Origin: Syntrophotaleaceae bacterium
GTDB lineage: Bacteria; Desulfobacterota; Desulfuromonadia; Desulfuromonadales; Syntrophotaleaceae
Assembly: GCA_041390365.1 (NCBI GenBank)
Contig: JAWKQB010000001.1
Location: forward strand, 1,178,001-1,242,000
Reading direction: 5' to 3'
Length of the DNA: 64,000 nt
The notes beneath the pieces were generated by a model. The model searched no databases. It was not told the origin of the DNA and saw only the letters and a list, made by a program, of their open reading frames with translations. Shown here piece after piece: positions 51,687 to 61,119 of the stretch. A program made the position numbers and the translations under genes. The first letter of the stretch is position 1. Each line of letters starts with the position of its first letter.

Positions 51687-52895
51687 TCAGGTAATTTGCG
51701 CCTCCTGAATGACTTTCCGAGCAACGGTTCCGCAATAGTGCATCTCTTCCACTTCCAGCGATGGATGAACCAGAAACATGAGGCTGTTTTCGCCGAGTTC
51801 TCTGGCAGCGGGCAACCGCGAGGATGGGCCGATGCCCCTATCGATAAAAGCCTTTTCGAGATAGATTTCGCTGCAGCTTCCACTGAGGCAGGGAACACCT
51901 TCGGCAGCAATGGCTTGCATTATCCTGTCGCGGTTCCACCCGTTTTTCAGATTCTCGGGGCGGACGAATGCATAATATTTGTAATAAGAGTGGGTCAGGT
52001 GAGGAGGTGGAACACAGATCCGCAAACCTTGCAGGTCACTGAACAACTCATCGAGAATCGCAGCATTTCTGCGGCGAAGGGCAACCCAATCGGGCAGTTT
52101 CCGCAAAACCACCCTTCCCAGGGCAGCCTGAATCTCCGTCATCCGCAAGTTTGTGCCAAAGGATTCGTGCAGCCATCGAAAACCGGGCGGATGCCCCTGA
52201 TCGAATACTGCCTGGCGGCTTTTTCCGTGATCCTTGTATGACCAGGCGCATTCCCAAAGATCATCATCGTCGGTCGTCAGCATTCCCCCTTCCCCGCCCG
52301 TGGTCATAATCTTGTCCTGGCAGAAAGAGAAAGCCCCGACATGCCCCATAGACCCGACCTTTCTCCCTTTATAGAGCGCACCGTGAGCCTGCGCGCAGTC
52401 CTCCACAACCTTGATCCTGTGCTTTGCTGCAAGGGCCATAATGGAATCCATCTCGCAAGGCCGACCAGCCAGGTGAACCACGATGACGGCGCGGGTTCTG
52501 TCCGTCAGGACGGCAGCGATCGTCTCTGCCGTGATGTTCTGGCTTTCGAGATCGACATCGGCCAGGACCGGGGTCGCGCCACGCATGACAATAGCGCTGG
52601 CTGAGGCGATGAAAGTCCTGCTGGTCGTTATGACTTCATCTCCTGGTCCTATGCCAAGGGCATACAGAGCCAGCTCCAGGGCAACGGTCCCATTGGCGAG
52701 GGCAATGGCGTGTCTGGTCTCGACGTGGCCTGCAAACTCCTCTTCGAACAGGCGCCCTTCCTCCCCGGTCCAGTAATTCACCTTCCCGGATTGAAGAACC
52801 CGGACAACGGCTTCAATTTCGTCGTCCGCAAAGATTGGCCAAGGGGATGTAACAGATTTCTTTCCCACAGACTGGCCCTGAGAGATCGACTTCAT
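51687..52895 (-). CDS. DegT/DnrJ/EryC1/StrS-family sugar aminotransferase
   Basis: A 402-residue PLP enzyme. 'ALANGTVALELALYALGIG' and TTSRTFIASASAI are the family N-terminal motifs. VVEDCAQAHGA holds the Asp that contacts the PLP ring, and FSFCQDKIMTTGGEGG places the PLP Lys at about residue 195. It would transfer an amino group from glutamate or glutamine to a 4-keto sugar nucleotide, likely the product of the WbpM-like dehydratase. ATG 52895 is preferred over 52901 because AGGAG then has normal spacing. Confidence 0.93.
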   Translation of the reverse strand: MKSISQGQSVGKKSVTSPWPIFADDEIEAVVRVLQSGKVNYWTGEEGRLFEEEFAGHVETRHAIALANGTVALELALYALGIGPGDEVITTSRTFIASASAIVMRGATPVLADVDLESQNITAETIAAVLTDRTRAVIVVHLAGRPCEMDSIMALAAKHRIKVVEDCAQAHGALYKGRKVGSMGHVGAFSFCQDKIMTTGGEGGMLTTDDDDLWECAWSYKDHGKSRQAVFDQGHPPGFRWLHESFGTNLRMTEIQAALGRVVLRKLPDWVALRRRNAAILDELFSDLQGLRICVPPPHLTHSYYKYYAFVRPENLKNGWNRDRIMQAIAAEGVPCLSGSCSEIYLEKAFIDRGIGPSSRLPAARELGENSLMFLVHPSLEVEEMHYCGTVARKVIQEAQIT

Positions 52896-52913
52896 GGACA
52901 TTTTCTCCTTTTT

Positions 52914-53738
52914 TCATCGTATCCATGCCCTGTTCACAAGCTTGTAGACAGTTTTGCGGTATGGTTCCGGCACCAGCGCCCTGGCAATCCGGAAAATTCT
53001 TTTTTTGACCGAGCAGATTTCGGGTAGATACCTATGTATTAACCTGGAGGATGTGCAGGATCCGTCGGGCAGAAATTCCCATTGCCCCTTGAGGCAGCGA
53101 TACATCCGGTTTATCAACTGGTCGACAATGGCCGATGTCTCCAATCTCTCCGGATCGAGACTCAGTTCGATCCGGGGTATGCGCTTTCTGTCGAACCGGG
53201 CCACTTCATGAATATCGGCGGAAACGAGACATGATCCGCACCAGGTCCTTTTTAGCCATTCTAAAAAATCTCCGTTGGGTGCAAAATCGCAATCAAACTT
53301 GGTATTCCAAACTTCTATGAAATCGAAGGATTTAAGATCGTCTTTGTTCAACAGCCGTCTGATGTTGCTGGGATGGTGCAGAACGGCGATCCCGCCCTTC
53401 TCGTGGATTTTTTCGACCAGAGGCTCTATCCCTTTATCAAGGACGGAACGTTGCACCAGATCGGGCAGACCGACCGCTCCGATGTGAATGATGCCTCCCC
53501 GATGAATTACCTCATATTCCATCCCCGGAACCAGAAGGACGTCCTTTCTATATTTCGAGCATTCAAACAAATACCGGTCAAACTTCTCCTGATCGAAACC
53601 GAGATCATGTTCGGTGAGTAGCACAAAACGAATTCCATGAGCCCGGGCCCAATCAGCAATCTCCTCCAGGCTGTTGGTCCCGTCATAGGAGTAATTCGAA
53701 TGAATATGATAAATCCCGGTCATTCCGGAAACCGTCAT
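52914..53738 (-). CDS. PHP-domain metal-dependent phosphoesterase
   Basis: A 274-residue protein with the PHP motifs: HIHSNYSYDG (motif 1), LTEHD (motif 2), PGMEYEV, LHHPSN (motif 3) and VSADIHE (motif 4), all expected metal ligands. The C-terminal about 80 residues are basic and lack motifs. It differs from the CpsB-type protein in the same locus. The substrate could be a sugar or nucleotide phosphate involved in precursor synthesis. A second in-frame ATG 5 codons later is possible. It lies 18 bp upstream of the aminotransferase gene. Confidence 0.85.
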   Translation of the reverse strand: MTVSGMTGIYHIHSNYSYDGTNSLEEIADWARAHGIRFVLLTEHDLGFDQEKFDRYLFECSKYRKDVLLVPGMEYEVIHRGGIIHIGAVGLPDLVQRSVLDKGIEPLVEKIHEKGGIAVLHHPSNIRRLLNKDDLKSFDFIEVWNTKFDCDFAPNGDFLEWLKRTWCGSCLVSADIHEVARFDRKRIPRIELSLDPERLETSAIVDQLINRMYRCLKGQWEFLPDGSCTSSRLIHRYLPEICSVKKRIFRIARALVPEPYRKTVYKLVNRAWIR

Positions 53739-53864
53739 CGTCACGCCAATCTTATCCGAGTTCGCAACAGTCGTGGAAAATCGGGAAGGTCCCAAGATAA
53801 AATCAGATTTTTGTCCTCTATCCTCTGCTTTATATCCTGACTATCTCTTTTCAAATTCTCTCAT

Positions 53865-54920
53865 TCAAAAATTCGGGACAATTTTGGCCGAGATCCCTTT
53901 GGATATGCCGGTTGCCCGGGTTTTCTCCACCGCCATGCCATCAACGAAAACATCATCAAATATTCTAAAAAAATAACCGGTTTTGACTTGGGGGCGTGGT
54001 ATGTCCTGATGGAATAAAAAATGGCGGATGCACATTTCAGGCATGTTGAAATTAAAATATGCCCGAGCCGATTCGGTACTCGAAAATCGCGGATTAATCT
54101 CAAAAAGTACCGGCCCCCGGTCAGTCAGACGCAACTGAAGATTCAGCGGACCAACATACCCGAGTTTTTCCGCAATACTTTCACAGTACCCGGAAATTTC
54201 ATCATGAAAAAGGACCTGCGCCTTGTGGGTCAGGCCATGACCAAGTGTCCTTTTCATAACAATGGTTCCCACAGCCCTGGAATCGCGGTCGCAGAAGCAC
54301 CCTACGGTGAATTCCCCGTCATCGGGCAGAAGATATTCCTGAATGATCGGCTTTTCCAGAACAGACATCAAATGATCCAGTTCCTGACTGTTGCGAGCCA
54401 TGGATAATTGCCTGGAGCCTGCTCCAAAACGCCCCTTGACGATGTAGGGGAAAGGAACTTCCTGCTGGAAACGGATCAGTTCATCATCATTTCCAGGAAT
54501 ACAGGACCGGGGATGATTGAAGCCTCTTTCCCTGAGAAAATTGACAAGCAACCACTTGTCTCCGGCAACTTTCAGGGCTTCAAAGGGCGGAGCGACAACA
54601 TAGGCGCCGGTTTCATTCGTGATCTCCTCTGAATGTTCTGCCAAAACCATCATCTCCGCCATCCCGCCGGTCATGACGATGTCGATTTTTTCGATCCGTA
54701 TGATTTCCTTGATTTTTGGCAGAAAATCCTTGGAGGTAGCATTCGGAATGACATAGCCCAGATCGGTACGGTAAAGACCGACGGAGAGATAACTGCTGTC
54801 GCAGGCCACGATCCGGGTATTAAGCGCAGATTGCTTCAGGGCCTTCCAGATGAAAATACTCTGATCACCTCCGGCTCCTGTCAAAAGAACATTAATTGTC
54901 CTGAAATTGTTTGCCATCAT
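53865..54920 (-). CDS. ATP-grasp enzyme, carbamoyl-phosphate-synthase-like (second of two in the locus)
   Basis: A 351-residue protein. An N-terminal Rossmann-like domain (INVLLTGAGGDQS) leads into an ATP-grasp fold: FPYIVKGRFGAGS is the ATP-binding lysine/glycine loop, and LFEINPRFSS carries the metal-binding Glu and Asn. Such enzymes join a carboxylate to an amine or thiol through an acyl phosphate. The substrate is unknown; in this locus it might aminoacylate a sugar. ATG 54920 overlaps the stop of the upstream sugar transferase gene (ATGA). Confidence 0.85.
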   Translation of the reverse strand: MMANNFRTINVLLTGAGGDQSIFIWKALKQSALNTRIVACDSSYLSVGLYRTDLGYVIPNATSKDFLPKIKEIIRIEKIDIVMTGGMAEMMVLAEHSEEITNETGAYVVAPPFEALKVAGDKWLLVNFLRERGFNHPRSCIPGNDDELIRFQQEVPFPYIVKGRFGAGSRQLSMARNSQELDHLMSVLEKPIIQEYLLPDDGEFTVGCFCDRDSRAVGTIVMKRTLGHGLTHKAQVLFHDEISGYCESIAEKLGYVGPLNLQLRLTDRGPVLFEINPRFSSTESARAYFNFNMPEMCIRHFLFHQDIPRPQVKTGYFFRIFDDVFVDGMAVEKTRATGISKGISAKIVPNF

Positions 54921-55573
54921 TTCAAGTCCTTTCCTTGATGCTCGTTTCGAAGTGGTCGGGAAAGGGTGCTTTTCTTCGACCCACCGGCAGAGCCTGAAAA
55001 GTGTTCGGCAAGGTTTCCGTTTTTGGTCGTTATGCCTTCCCGCCTGATGACCTTCACCAGGGTCAGCCCGATGATTTTCAGATCGAGCCAAATGGACTGG
55101 TGGTCTACGTACCAGACATCCAGAGCAAACCTCTCTTCCCAGGAAAGGGCATTGCGTCCGTTCACCTGGGCCCAACCGGTGACGCCTGGTTTCACCTCCA
55201 GTCGACGTTTCTGCTCCGGTGTATAGAGGTCGAGATATTCCATCAGCAAAGGCCTGGGGCCTATGAGGCTCATTTCGCCCTTCAGGACGTTGATCAACTG
55301 GGGCAGCTCATCCAGACTCAGGGCTCTGAGCATACGACCGAGAGACGTCAATCTTTTTTGCCCTGGAAGCAGTTTGCCGTTTTTATCAAAGGCGTTAACC
55401 ATCGTCCTGAATTTCAATAAATAGAAAGGGCAGCCATTCAAACCGGGCCGCAAGTGCCGGAAAAGAACCGGGGGCCCCATATTGATTCGAATGACTGCCG
55501 CAATAAGTCCGAAAAGCGGGAGCGTTAGAATCAGAGCAAAAGACGAAACCATCAAATCGAACAGTCTTTTCAT
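54917..55573 (-). CDS. Undecaprenyl-phosphate sugar transferase (initiating, short form) 2
   Basis: A 218-residue bacterial sugar transferase. One N-terminal membrane hairpin (FDLMVSSFALILTLPLFGLI) is followed by the catalytic domain: FYLLKFRTM, LRALSLDELPQLINVLKGEMSLIGPRPLL (quoted in part; the DE-(L)-P catalytic acidic pair) and GVTGWAQVNGRN. It transfers a sugar phosphate to undecaprenyl phosphate, starting repeat-unit synthesis. It lies beside a close paralogue at 55659-56312, leaving two initiating enzymes in one locus. Confidence 0.93.
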   Translation of the reverse strand: MKRLFDLMVSSFALILTLPLFGLIAAVIRINMGPPVLFRHLRPGLNGCPFYLLKFRTMVNAFDKNGKLLPGQKRLTSLGRMLRALSLDELPQLINVLKGEMSLIGPRPLLMEYLDLYTPEQKRRLEVKPGVTGWAQVNGRNALSWEERFALDVWYVDHQSIWLDLKIIGLTLVKVIRREGITTKNGNLAEHFSGSAGGSKKSTLSRPLRNEHQGKDLK

Positions 55574-55658
55574 GACACTCGCGCAGGGACACCAGCCTGC
55601 GGGATGACCCTAAGCGCCCGACTTGGCCGAAAGGGGGCCTCGATTAGCTGTGGATTGG

Positions 55659-56312
55659 TCATTCCCTGCTGATGCCCATGGCAGCGGCGGAAACAACCTG
55701 TTCTCTCCTCTCCTGATCCAGATCGCTTTCAGCCTGGTCAGGATCGGCGGAAACGCCCTCCTGACCAACCACGATCGCTACGGTCTTCAAAAGAATCCGG
55801 ATGTCCAGCAACAGGGACCAGTTTTCGACATACCAGACGTCGAGAGCCAATCTCTCGGTCCAGGGTAGATAGTTGCGACCATTGATCTGGGCCCACCCTG
55901 TGAGTCCGGGTTTGACCGTGTGCCGCAAACACTCGCGCTCGCTATAGTAGGGAATGTAACGCGACAGCAGCGGACGGGGCCCGACCAGGCTGAGATCGCC
56001 TTTGATGACATTGTATAACTCGGGCAGCTCATCAAGGCTGGTCCGACGCAAGAACTCGCCCAGAGGCGTGAGCCGCTGCCTGTCAGGAAGCAGCCTGCCC
56101 TCATCGTCTCTGGCCTCGGTCATGGTGCGAAACTTGTAGATCTGAAAAGGTTTGCCGGCAAGCCCCGGCCTTATCTGGCAAAAGATTATCGGTCTTCCAA
56201 GTCTGGCAAGGATAAGACAGGCCAGCAGTGCGAACAATGGCAGCAACAGTATGAATGCCGCAATCGCCAGGACCAGGTCCATACTCCGTTTCAAAAAAAC
56301 TGACTTCAACAT
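55659..56312 (-). CDS. Undecaprenyl-phosphate sugar transferase (initiating, short form) 1
   Basis: A 217-residue paralogue of the neighbour at 54917-55573. It has the same layout: membrane segment (MDLVLAIAAFILLLPLFAL), YKFRTMTEARD, 'RRTSLDELPELYNVIKGDL' with the acidic catalytic pair, LVGPRPLL, and GLTGWAQINGRN. ATG 56312 follows GGGAG at 6 nt and overlaps the methyltransferase stop by 7 bp; a longer frame upstream is discarded. The two transferases may use different sugars or act in different pathways. Confidence 0.92.
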   Translation of the reverse strand: MLKSVFLKRSMDLVLAIAAFILLLPLFALLACLILARLGRPIIFCQIRPGLAGKPFQIYKFRTMTEARDDEGRLLPDRQRLTPLGEFLRRTSLDELPELYNVIKGDLSLVGPRPLLSRYIPYYSERECLRHTVKPGLTGWAQINGRNYLPWTERLALDVWYVENWSLLLDIRILLKTVAIVVGQEGVSADPDQAESDLDQERREQVVSAAAMGISRE

Positions 56313-57199
56313 AAAGGACTCCCAGAAATCTTTCTCGCCCAGCCAATGAGCATGCTTCCCATGTCGAGACTCCTTCCCAGATTCCAAAGGAAAACAGAAC
56401 ATGAGTTTTGCGAGGAAAGCATGTTGCGGGATGTGACGTAAGACGGGTCCACCGGAGTCGTTGATTTGATTTCGTCTATAAACAGCTCGGCCCTTTGAAT
56501 AATCTTCTGCAGGGTATGCCTGTTGAAGCCATGGAGATGGTGCGGGGGAGTTACGGTGGCAACCACCCGACGTCGATAACCCAAGGCCTGGCGGAGCCTG
56601 GTGGGCATGGAACCTTCATTGGGGGTGGAAACAAGCACCCCGCCTCCCGGCACAAGCAGACGTTTTATTTCCAGCAAAGTTTCATAAGGATCAGGCAGGT
56701 GTTCGATGACATCCCGCAGGCGGATAAAATCGAATTGCTCCTTTTCCATGTGAGCCTCAAGCAGAGTGGTGCAGCGCAAATCCATCTCTAATTCTCTTCG
56801 CCCTTTTTCAATTAATTCTGGATCCAGATCTATGCCGACAGCTTCCCATCCGAGTTCCGCTGCTGCCCGCACAGAAGCTCCCGAACCACAGCCGACATCC
56901 AGAAACCTGAATTTTGAAGGCGCACTGCAGCCGAATTTTTCCAGTGAAGCACGATTTTCCAGAAGCTGTTTTTTTTCGAATTCGATAACCTTGTTCGAGA
57001 GGTTGACACTCTGATATCTCGTGTATTGAAATCCAAGGGATACTTTCGAAAATTCATGATCAGGTCTAAAAATGGCTGTGGGATTCACATAAATGAGGCC
57101 GCAATTTCGACACTGCCCTATGGTCCATCCACCTTGTTTGGCAATTGCTTTGAATTGATCCATCCCGCAGACATTGCAGTCTATCCATTTCTTTTCCAT
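56306..57199 (-). CDS. SAM-dependent methyltransferase with N-terminal zinc ribbon
   Basis: A 297-residue class I methyltransferase. The first 35 residues have two cysteine pairs (CNVC and CRNC), a small zinc ribbon seen in sugar C- and O-methyltransferases of this kind. The SAM domain has FLDVGCGSGASVRAAAELG (motif I), IDLDP at strand 2, and IRLRDVIEHLPDP. It probably methylates a sugar nucleotide or glycan. ATG 57199 follows GGAG at 7 nt and overlaps the upstream ATP-grasp gene by 19 bp. Confidence 0.88.
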   Translation of the reverse strand: MEKKWIDCNVCGMDQFKAIAKQGGWTIGQCRNCGLIYVNPTAIFRPDHEFSKVSLGFQYTRYQSVNLSNKVIEFEKKQLLENRASLEKFGCSAPSKFRFLDVGCGSGASVRAAAELGWEAVGIDLDPELIEKGRRELEMDLRCTTLLEAHMEKEQFDFIRLRDVIEHLPDPYETLLEIKRLLVPGGGVLVSTPNEGSMPTRLRQALGYRRRVVATVTPPHHLHGFNRHTLQKIIQRAELFIDEIKSTTPVDPSYVTSRNMLSSQNSCSVFLWNLGRSLDMGSMLIGWARKISGSPLC

Positions 57200-58398
57200 G
57201 GCGTGGCTCCTTCCGCTGAAAACGGCGGGGCGTTCTTCTCTTCCCTTCTCTCTAAGAGTTGCTTTGCCAGGAAGCTGCACCTCCTGATAAAAGGGCTTAA
57301 GTCCTTGAGGTCGAAAATACCGAATACATGAGCGTTGAAATACGGACGCAGATAGGCAGCCAAAGAGTATTTTTCCTGCCGAAAATATTTGAGGGAATAC
57401 CCCAGGTCGCGAGTTATATCGACCCAGTAGACATTCTCGCGGAATGCGGCCTTTTCGGGGACAACCCCCTCCATGAGATGACGATAGTGCAGCCAGGGGA
57501 AATTGATGCCGCAGCGAACCGCAAGCAGCCCGGACAGATTGTGGCGGCCATTGATTTCCATCAGCTTGTAGACACCGTCACGAGCATCCTGCTTGAACTC
57601 CGTGCAGGCAAAACCGTAAAAACCTATGGACTGGAGTGCCTTTCTACCGGGCTCGATGATCTCGGGGATCCATTCACTCCGGGCAACACGGGGGGATCCC
57701 CACATAGGCGGTGCGTTGCGGATGTGCCGAGCTGTAAATTCGACCAGGGACCGCCCTTCCCAGGCGTAGGCATTGTAGTTGACAACCGTCTCATCCCCAC
57801 CCGGAATGATTTCCTGCAGCATCACCTCGAGGTTGCAGTCAGCAGACTGCCGATACACGGTGACCATCTCGTCCAGATTCCGCACCGGAACCATTTTCCT
57901 TTTGAATCGATCATAAAACAGATGACTCTGGGATGGTTTCACCAGACAGGGAAATTCAATGCCGGCGGCGTAGCGTTCGACATCCTCAACCGATGCGGGA
58001 ACCATGGTTTTGGGTACCGGAACACCAAAGGCTTCAGCGCAACGGTAGGTATGTTTTTTCTCGATGAAAAGGGAAACGATATCCCCTTCGGGGCAGGCAA
58101 CCACAAAATATTTGTCCAGCAGCGATCTGTTCCTGGCGAGGACGGCCACGGTTTCATCGGATGCGGGCACCAGAAAGGAGTCTTTGAAACGGTCTTTCTG
58201 GTGCAATAAAGCATCGATGAACTCGATTTCCTGCTCTTCAGGATGAGGAACTTTGATCACCTCTTTGACATAGCGCGATTTGTGCGCCATGTCCCTTTCG
58301 TCGTACCGAAACAGGACAATCGGCACTCCCATTTCCCCGAGGGCGCGGACGATGCCTAGAGACATCGTGTGAGCGCTGAGTACAAGGGCAGGTTTCAA
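57181..58398 (-). CDS. ATP-grasp enzyme (first of two in the locus)
   Basis: A 405-residue protein from a TTG start behind GGAGGCTTCTT. The opening 'KPALVLSAHTMSLGIVRALG' is the pre-ATP-grasp domain. PCLVKPSQSHLFY and LQEIIPGGDE are ATP-grasp elements, and YKLMEINGRHN has the metal-binding Glu and Asn. It is a carboxylate-amine ligase by family. A similar protein is common beside FemAB-like genes in deltaproteobacterial polysaccharide loci. The substrate is unknown. An ATG later in the N-terminus (MSLGIV) is less likely because it would cut off the first strand. Confidence 0.86.
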   Translation of the reverse strand: MKPALVLSAHTMSLGIVRALGEMGVPIVLFRYDERDMAHKSRYVKEVIKVPHPEEQEIEFIDALLHQKDRFKDSFLVPASDETVAVLARNRSLLDKYFVVACPEGDIVSLFIEKKHTYRCAEAFGVPVPKTMVPASVEDVERYAAGIEFPCLVKPSQSHLFYDRFKRKMVPVRNLDEMVTVYRQSADCNLEVMLQEIIPGGDETVVNYNAYAWEGRSLVEFTARHIRNAPPMWGSPRVARSEWIPEIIEPGRKALQSIGFYGFACTEFKQDARDGVYKLMEINGRHNLSGLLAVRCGINFPWLHYRHLMEGVVPEKAAFRENVYWVDITRDLGYSLKYFRQEKYSLAAYLRPYFNAHVFGIFDLKDLSPFIRRCSFLAKQLLERREEKNAPPFSAEGATPWKRNG

Positions 58399-58494
58399 AA
58401 GAAGCCTCCATGAAAGGATGGAGTTGCATCCGACCGGCACTGGCGGCTGCTGGTTTATCCACACGCATACTTGTCGAAAAATTAGCTAATCACA

Positions 58495-58522
58495 ATGTTA
58501 AATGGTTCTTTCCTTTTGTAAA
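58495..58522 (-). promoter_or_regulatory. Candidate promoter upstream of the first ATP-grasp gene
   Basis: On the minus strand TTTACA (plus positions 58517-58522) and TAACAT (58495-58500) are separated by 16 bp in an AT-rich gap of about 240 bp. It lies about 100 bp before the ATP-grasp start, so it could make the block from 58398 leftward a separate transcript. Confidence 0.35.
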
Positions 58523-58640
58523 TACGCCGGTGTGAAAAATCTCATTTTCGAACAGTGTCCCTTGCGAAATGGGCTGGTATGAGAAGTCGGGGTTAGCGGC
58601 ACCGGCCACTAAGGGAAAACGACCGACGATCCGAACGCGA

Positions 58641-59696
58641 TTATGACGGTATGCGGTAGGCAGGAAAAAAGCCCATTTTTCCGGAATCCTGTGCCTCCAT
58701 CTTTCCTAACCGCTTCTGGGTAAGATCGGCATAGACATCCGCAATGACGACAGCCCGAAAGGTATAAAACGGAACGGACAGGGGCGAAAATCGGGCTTTA
58801 TAGGTATACAGCGAGTCTGTGGCACCACCGAGCCCGCCACCCAGATGAAGAAAGCGATGCCCTTCTTTTTTGAAACAGAGCCGTGCCTCGGCAATGATCA
58901 GCTTGTTTGGAGAAAAATTCATGTATCTGGTCATGGTTCCACCAAGATGGTATTGAACGATTCCATTCTCCATAGTGAAAAGCATACTCCCTGCAAAGTC
59001 CCCCTCAGCGGACAATACCGTCCATAGATCGAGCTTTTCACCGAATGTAGTTCGCAGGTCCTCAAAATACCGATTCGAAAAGAAGTAAAACCCATCGGCA
59101 CTGACTCGGTCCATGTTTTCACGATAGGCATCGATAAACGACTGCCAGTACCGCCATTCATTGCGAACGGCAACAAAGCCGTGCTCACGCAAGCGCTTTA
59201 TGTGGCGCCTGTGATTATTGCTGGTTTCCTGCCACATTTGTTCAGGGGTATGGGAAAGATCGATATAAACCGTATTCCCATGCTGGACAAGTGTTCCGAG
59301 TTTTTGAAGAGGGTCAGCTGGAAACGGCAGCAAAGGGTGAAGTCGCCAAAAAGCCGATACAACGCCGTTTTTTCGGCATGCACTGAAAAAACCCTGCAAA
59401 ATGTCTTCAATGTTTTTTTCGGAATGATTCCCGTTCAAGATTGGACCGGGATACCCGTAAGGCGTGAAAACATCGCACAGGCTGTATTCCGACTTCAGAT
59501 CGGCGGGGATGACACGTTTCAGAAGAGGAACAAGAAAAACACTTTCAGCAGTTTCAGCCCAAAAAGCGCACGGCATGCCGCCTTCATGACGAGCTGCAAG
59601 GGAGAGATATTCAGGCAGATGGTACAGGTCGTGATCGGCTATTTTCAGCAGATCCTTCCATCTGGAATCGTCCGAGGAAATGAATTCGGCTTGCAT
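58641..59696 (-). CDS. FemAB/GNAT-like acyltransferase family protein
   Basis: A 351-residue protein. Residues about 30-100 and 150-320 show the doubled GNAT-like fold of FemAB-type proteins: 'YHLPEYLSLAARHEGG' (typical first helix), WQETSNNHRRHIKRLREHGF (basic linker, central), and LGGTMTRYMNFSPNKLI followed by FLHLGGGLGG. FemAB family members transfer amino acids from tRNA; the GNAT-like relatives in polysaccharide loci have unknown acyl donors. ATG 59696 follows AGGAGGG. It sits between a GT4 gene and an ATP-grasp gene. Confidence 0.78.
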   Translation of the reverse strand: MQAEFISSDDSRWKDLLKIADHDLYHLPEYLSLAARHEGGMPCAFWAETAESVFLVPLLKRVIPADLKSEYSLCDVFTPYGYPGPILNGNHSEKNIEDILQGFFSACRKNGVVSAFWRLHPLLPFPADPLQKLGTLVQHGNTVYIDLSHTPEQMWQETSNNHRRHIKRLREHGFVAVRNEWRYWQSFIDAYRENMDRVSADGFYFFSNRYFEDLRTTFGEKLDLWTVLSAEGDFAGSMLFTMENGIVQYHLGGTMTRYMNFSPNKLIIAEARLCFKKEGHRFLHLGGGLGGATDSLYTYKARFSPLSVPFYTFRAVVIADVYADLTQKRLGKMEAQDSGKMGFFPAYRIPS

Positions 59697-59921
59697 GGAC
59701 CCTCCTGAAAAGACTGTGAGGGATAACTGGTGTCCCGTGCGCTTGAGCGTGTCAAGAAATTCTGAGCCATTTTGGTTACTGTCAAGGCGCGCCGCCGCAG
59801 GCCTAGCTAGAGTTGAGCCGAGAAGGCGGAACGTAGACAGCGACCAAAAGGTCCGGAGCGCACTAGGCACTAGTGTAGTAAAAAAATGAAGCCGCCTCCT
59901 TTTTTCCTGTTCACTGAAAGT

Positions 59922-61106
59922 CTAGCGGTTAAACTCAGGTTCTCCACCTTTCCAGGGAAACCGATGCTTGATCGTCAAACCGGCATCGCCATCAGGAAGG
60001 AGACCAAGGTTTTCCAGAATGACTCTGTTGACCTTTTTCACATCATACTTCTCTTCGGCGATTGCTCTGCTGGCCAGACCCATCTTTTTGATGAGCGAAG
60101 GATTTTCGATCAACTGTTCCATGGCACCGGCCAACGCCTCGGCGTCTCTTGGTGGCACAAGAAGACCGTTTAGTCCGTGGACCACCGTCTCACGGCATCC
60201 GGGGGAATCGGTTGTGATGATAGGCCGGGCCATCGCCATAGCTTCCAGAATTGACCTGGGAACCCCTTCGCGATAAAAACTGGGCAAAACATAGACAGAG
60301 GAACTCTCGATTACTTTACGAACATCATTCAAGTATCCGTGATATTCGATTAAATCATCTTTTATCCAACCATCAAGTTCATCTTTAGTGATGTGATATT
60401 TATCATCATGGCAGGATCCTACAAGTCTGAATTTGACATTTGGATACTTTTTTTTCACTATTTTTGCAGCATTGACAAATTCGATTATTCCTTTTTCTTT
60501 GATAAGCCTTGCTATCAGTAGAAAAGAGGGAGATTGCGGTGGTTCATTAGAAGAAAATTTCGTCAGACAAACTCCGGAGCCGTTTATTAAAATTTTCTCC
60601 GTATTCTCTTTTATTATTTTATTTTCGATGAAAAGTTTTATATCATCCGGATTTTGAAAAAAAATGACATGTCTTTTAGTAATGGACATTTTGTAAAGAA
60701 TAGTTGCAATTTTTCTGGTTAAATTTCCAGCCTCTTCAGAAAATGGGTGCCCCAAACCTGTTACCATAACTCCTATCCTCGGAACTCCTGAGATTATTGA
60801 GGCAAGAGACCCAAAAATATTCGGTTTAATAGTGTAAGTCAGGACAACATCAGGCTTAAATTTTCTAAGTAAATTTATGAGATTTAGAACAAGACAAAAT
60901 TCCGATTTTATGTTGAAAGTCGTTCTGTTCAACTGAATATTATGATAATTCACACCAAGTGTTTTCAAACTGCTGAGGGTTCTTTTATCAGCATCGGGAG
61001 CACAGGCAATCACCTCGTGATTATTCTTGACCATTTCCTGAATCAGGTCTCCTCGAAATCTGATCAATGATTCAGCGAAGCTTGCAATAATGACCACTTT
61101 TGCCAT
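59922..61106 (-). CDS. Family 4 glycosyltransferase with a sharp internal composition change
   Basis: A 394-residue GT4 enzyme. The N-terminal acceptor domain has VVIIASFAESLIRFRGDLI and VVLTYTIKPNIFGSLAS. The C-terminal GT-B donor domain has FLLIARLIKEKGI, the E-x7-E-like box FYREGVPRSILEAMAMARPII and DSPGCRE. It adds a sugar to the lipid-linked repeat unit. Codons for roughly residues 1-265 (60300-61106) are strikingly AT-rich and Ile/Lys/Asn-rich, while the last third is GC-rich like the neighbours, suggesting a recombinant gene. Its start is 13 bp after the preceding glycosyltransferase. Confidence 0.9.
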   Translation of the reverse strand: MAKVVIIASFAESLIRFRGDLIQEMVKNNHEVIACAPDADKRTLSSLKTLGVNYHNIQLNRTTFNIKSEFCLVLNLINLLRKFKPDVVLTYTIKPNIFGSLASIISGVPRIGVMVTGLGHPFSEEAGNLTRKIATILYKMSITKRHVIFFQNPDDIKLFIENKIIKENTEKILINGSGVCLTKFSSNEPPQSPSFLLIARLIKEKGIIEFVNAAKIVKKKYPNVKFRLVGSCHDDKYHITKDELDGWIKDDLIEYHGYLNDVRKVIESSSVYVLPSFYREGVPRSILEAMAMARPIITTDSPGCRETVVHGLNGLLVPPRDAEALAGAMEQLIENPSLIKKMGLASRAIAEEKYDVKKVNRVILENLGLLPDGDAGLTIKHRFPWKGGEPEFNR

Positions 61107-61119
61107 TTTAAGTATCTCC

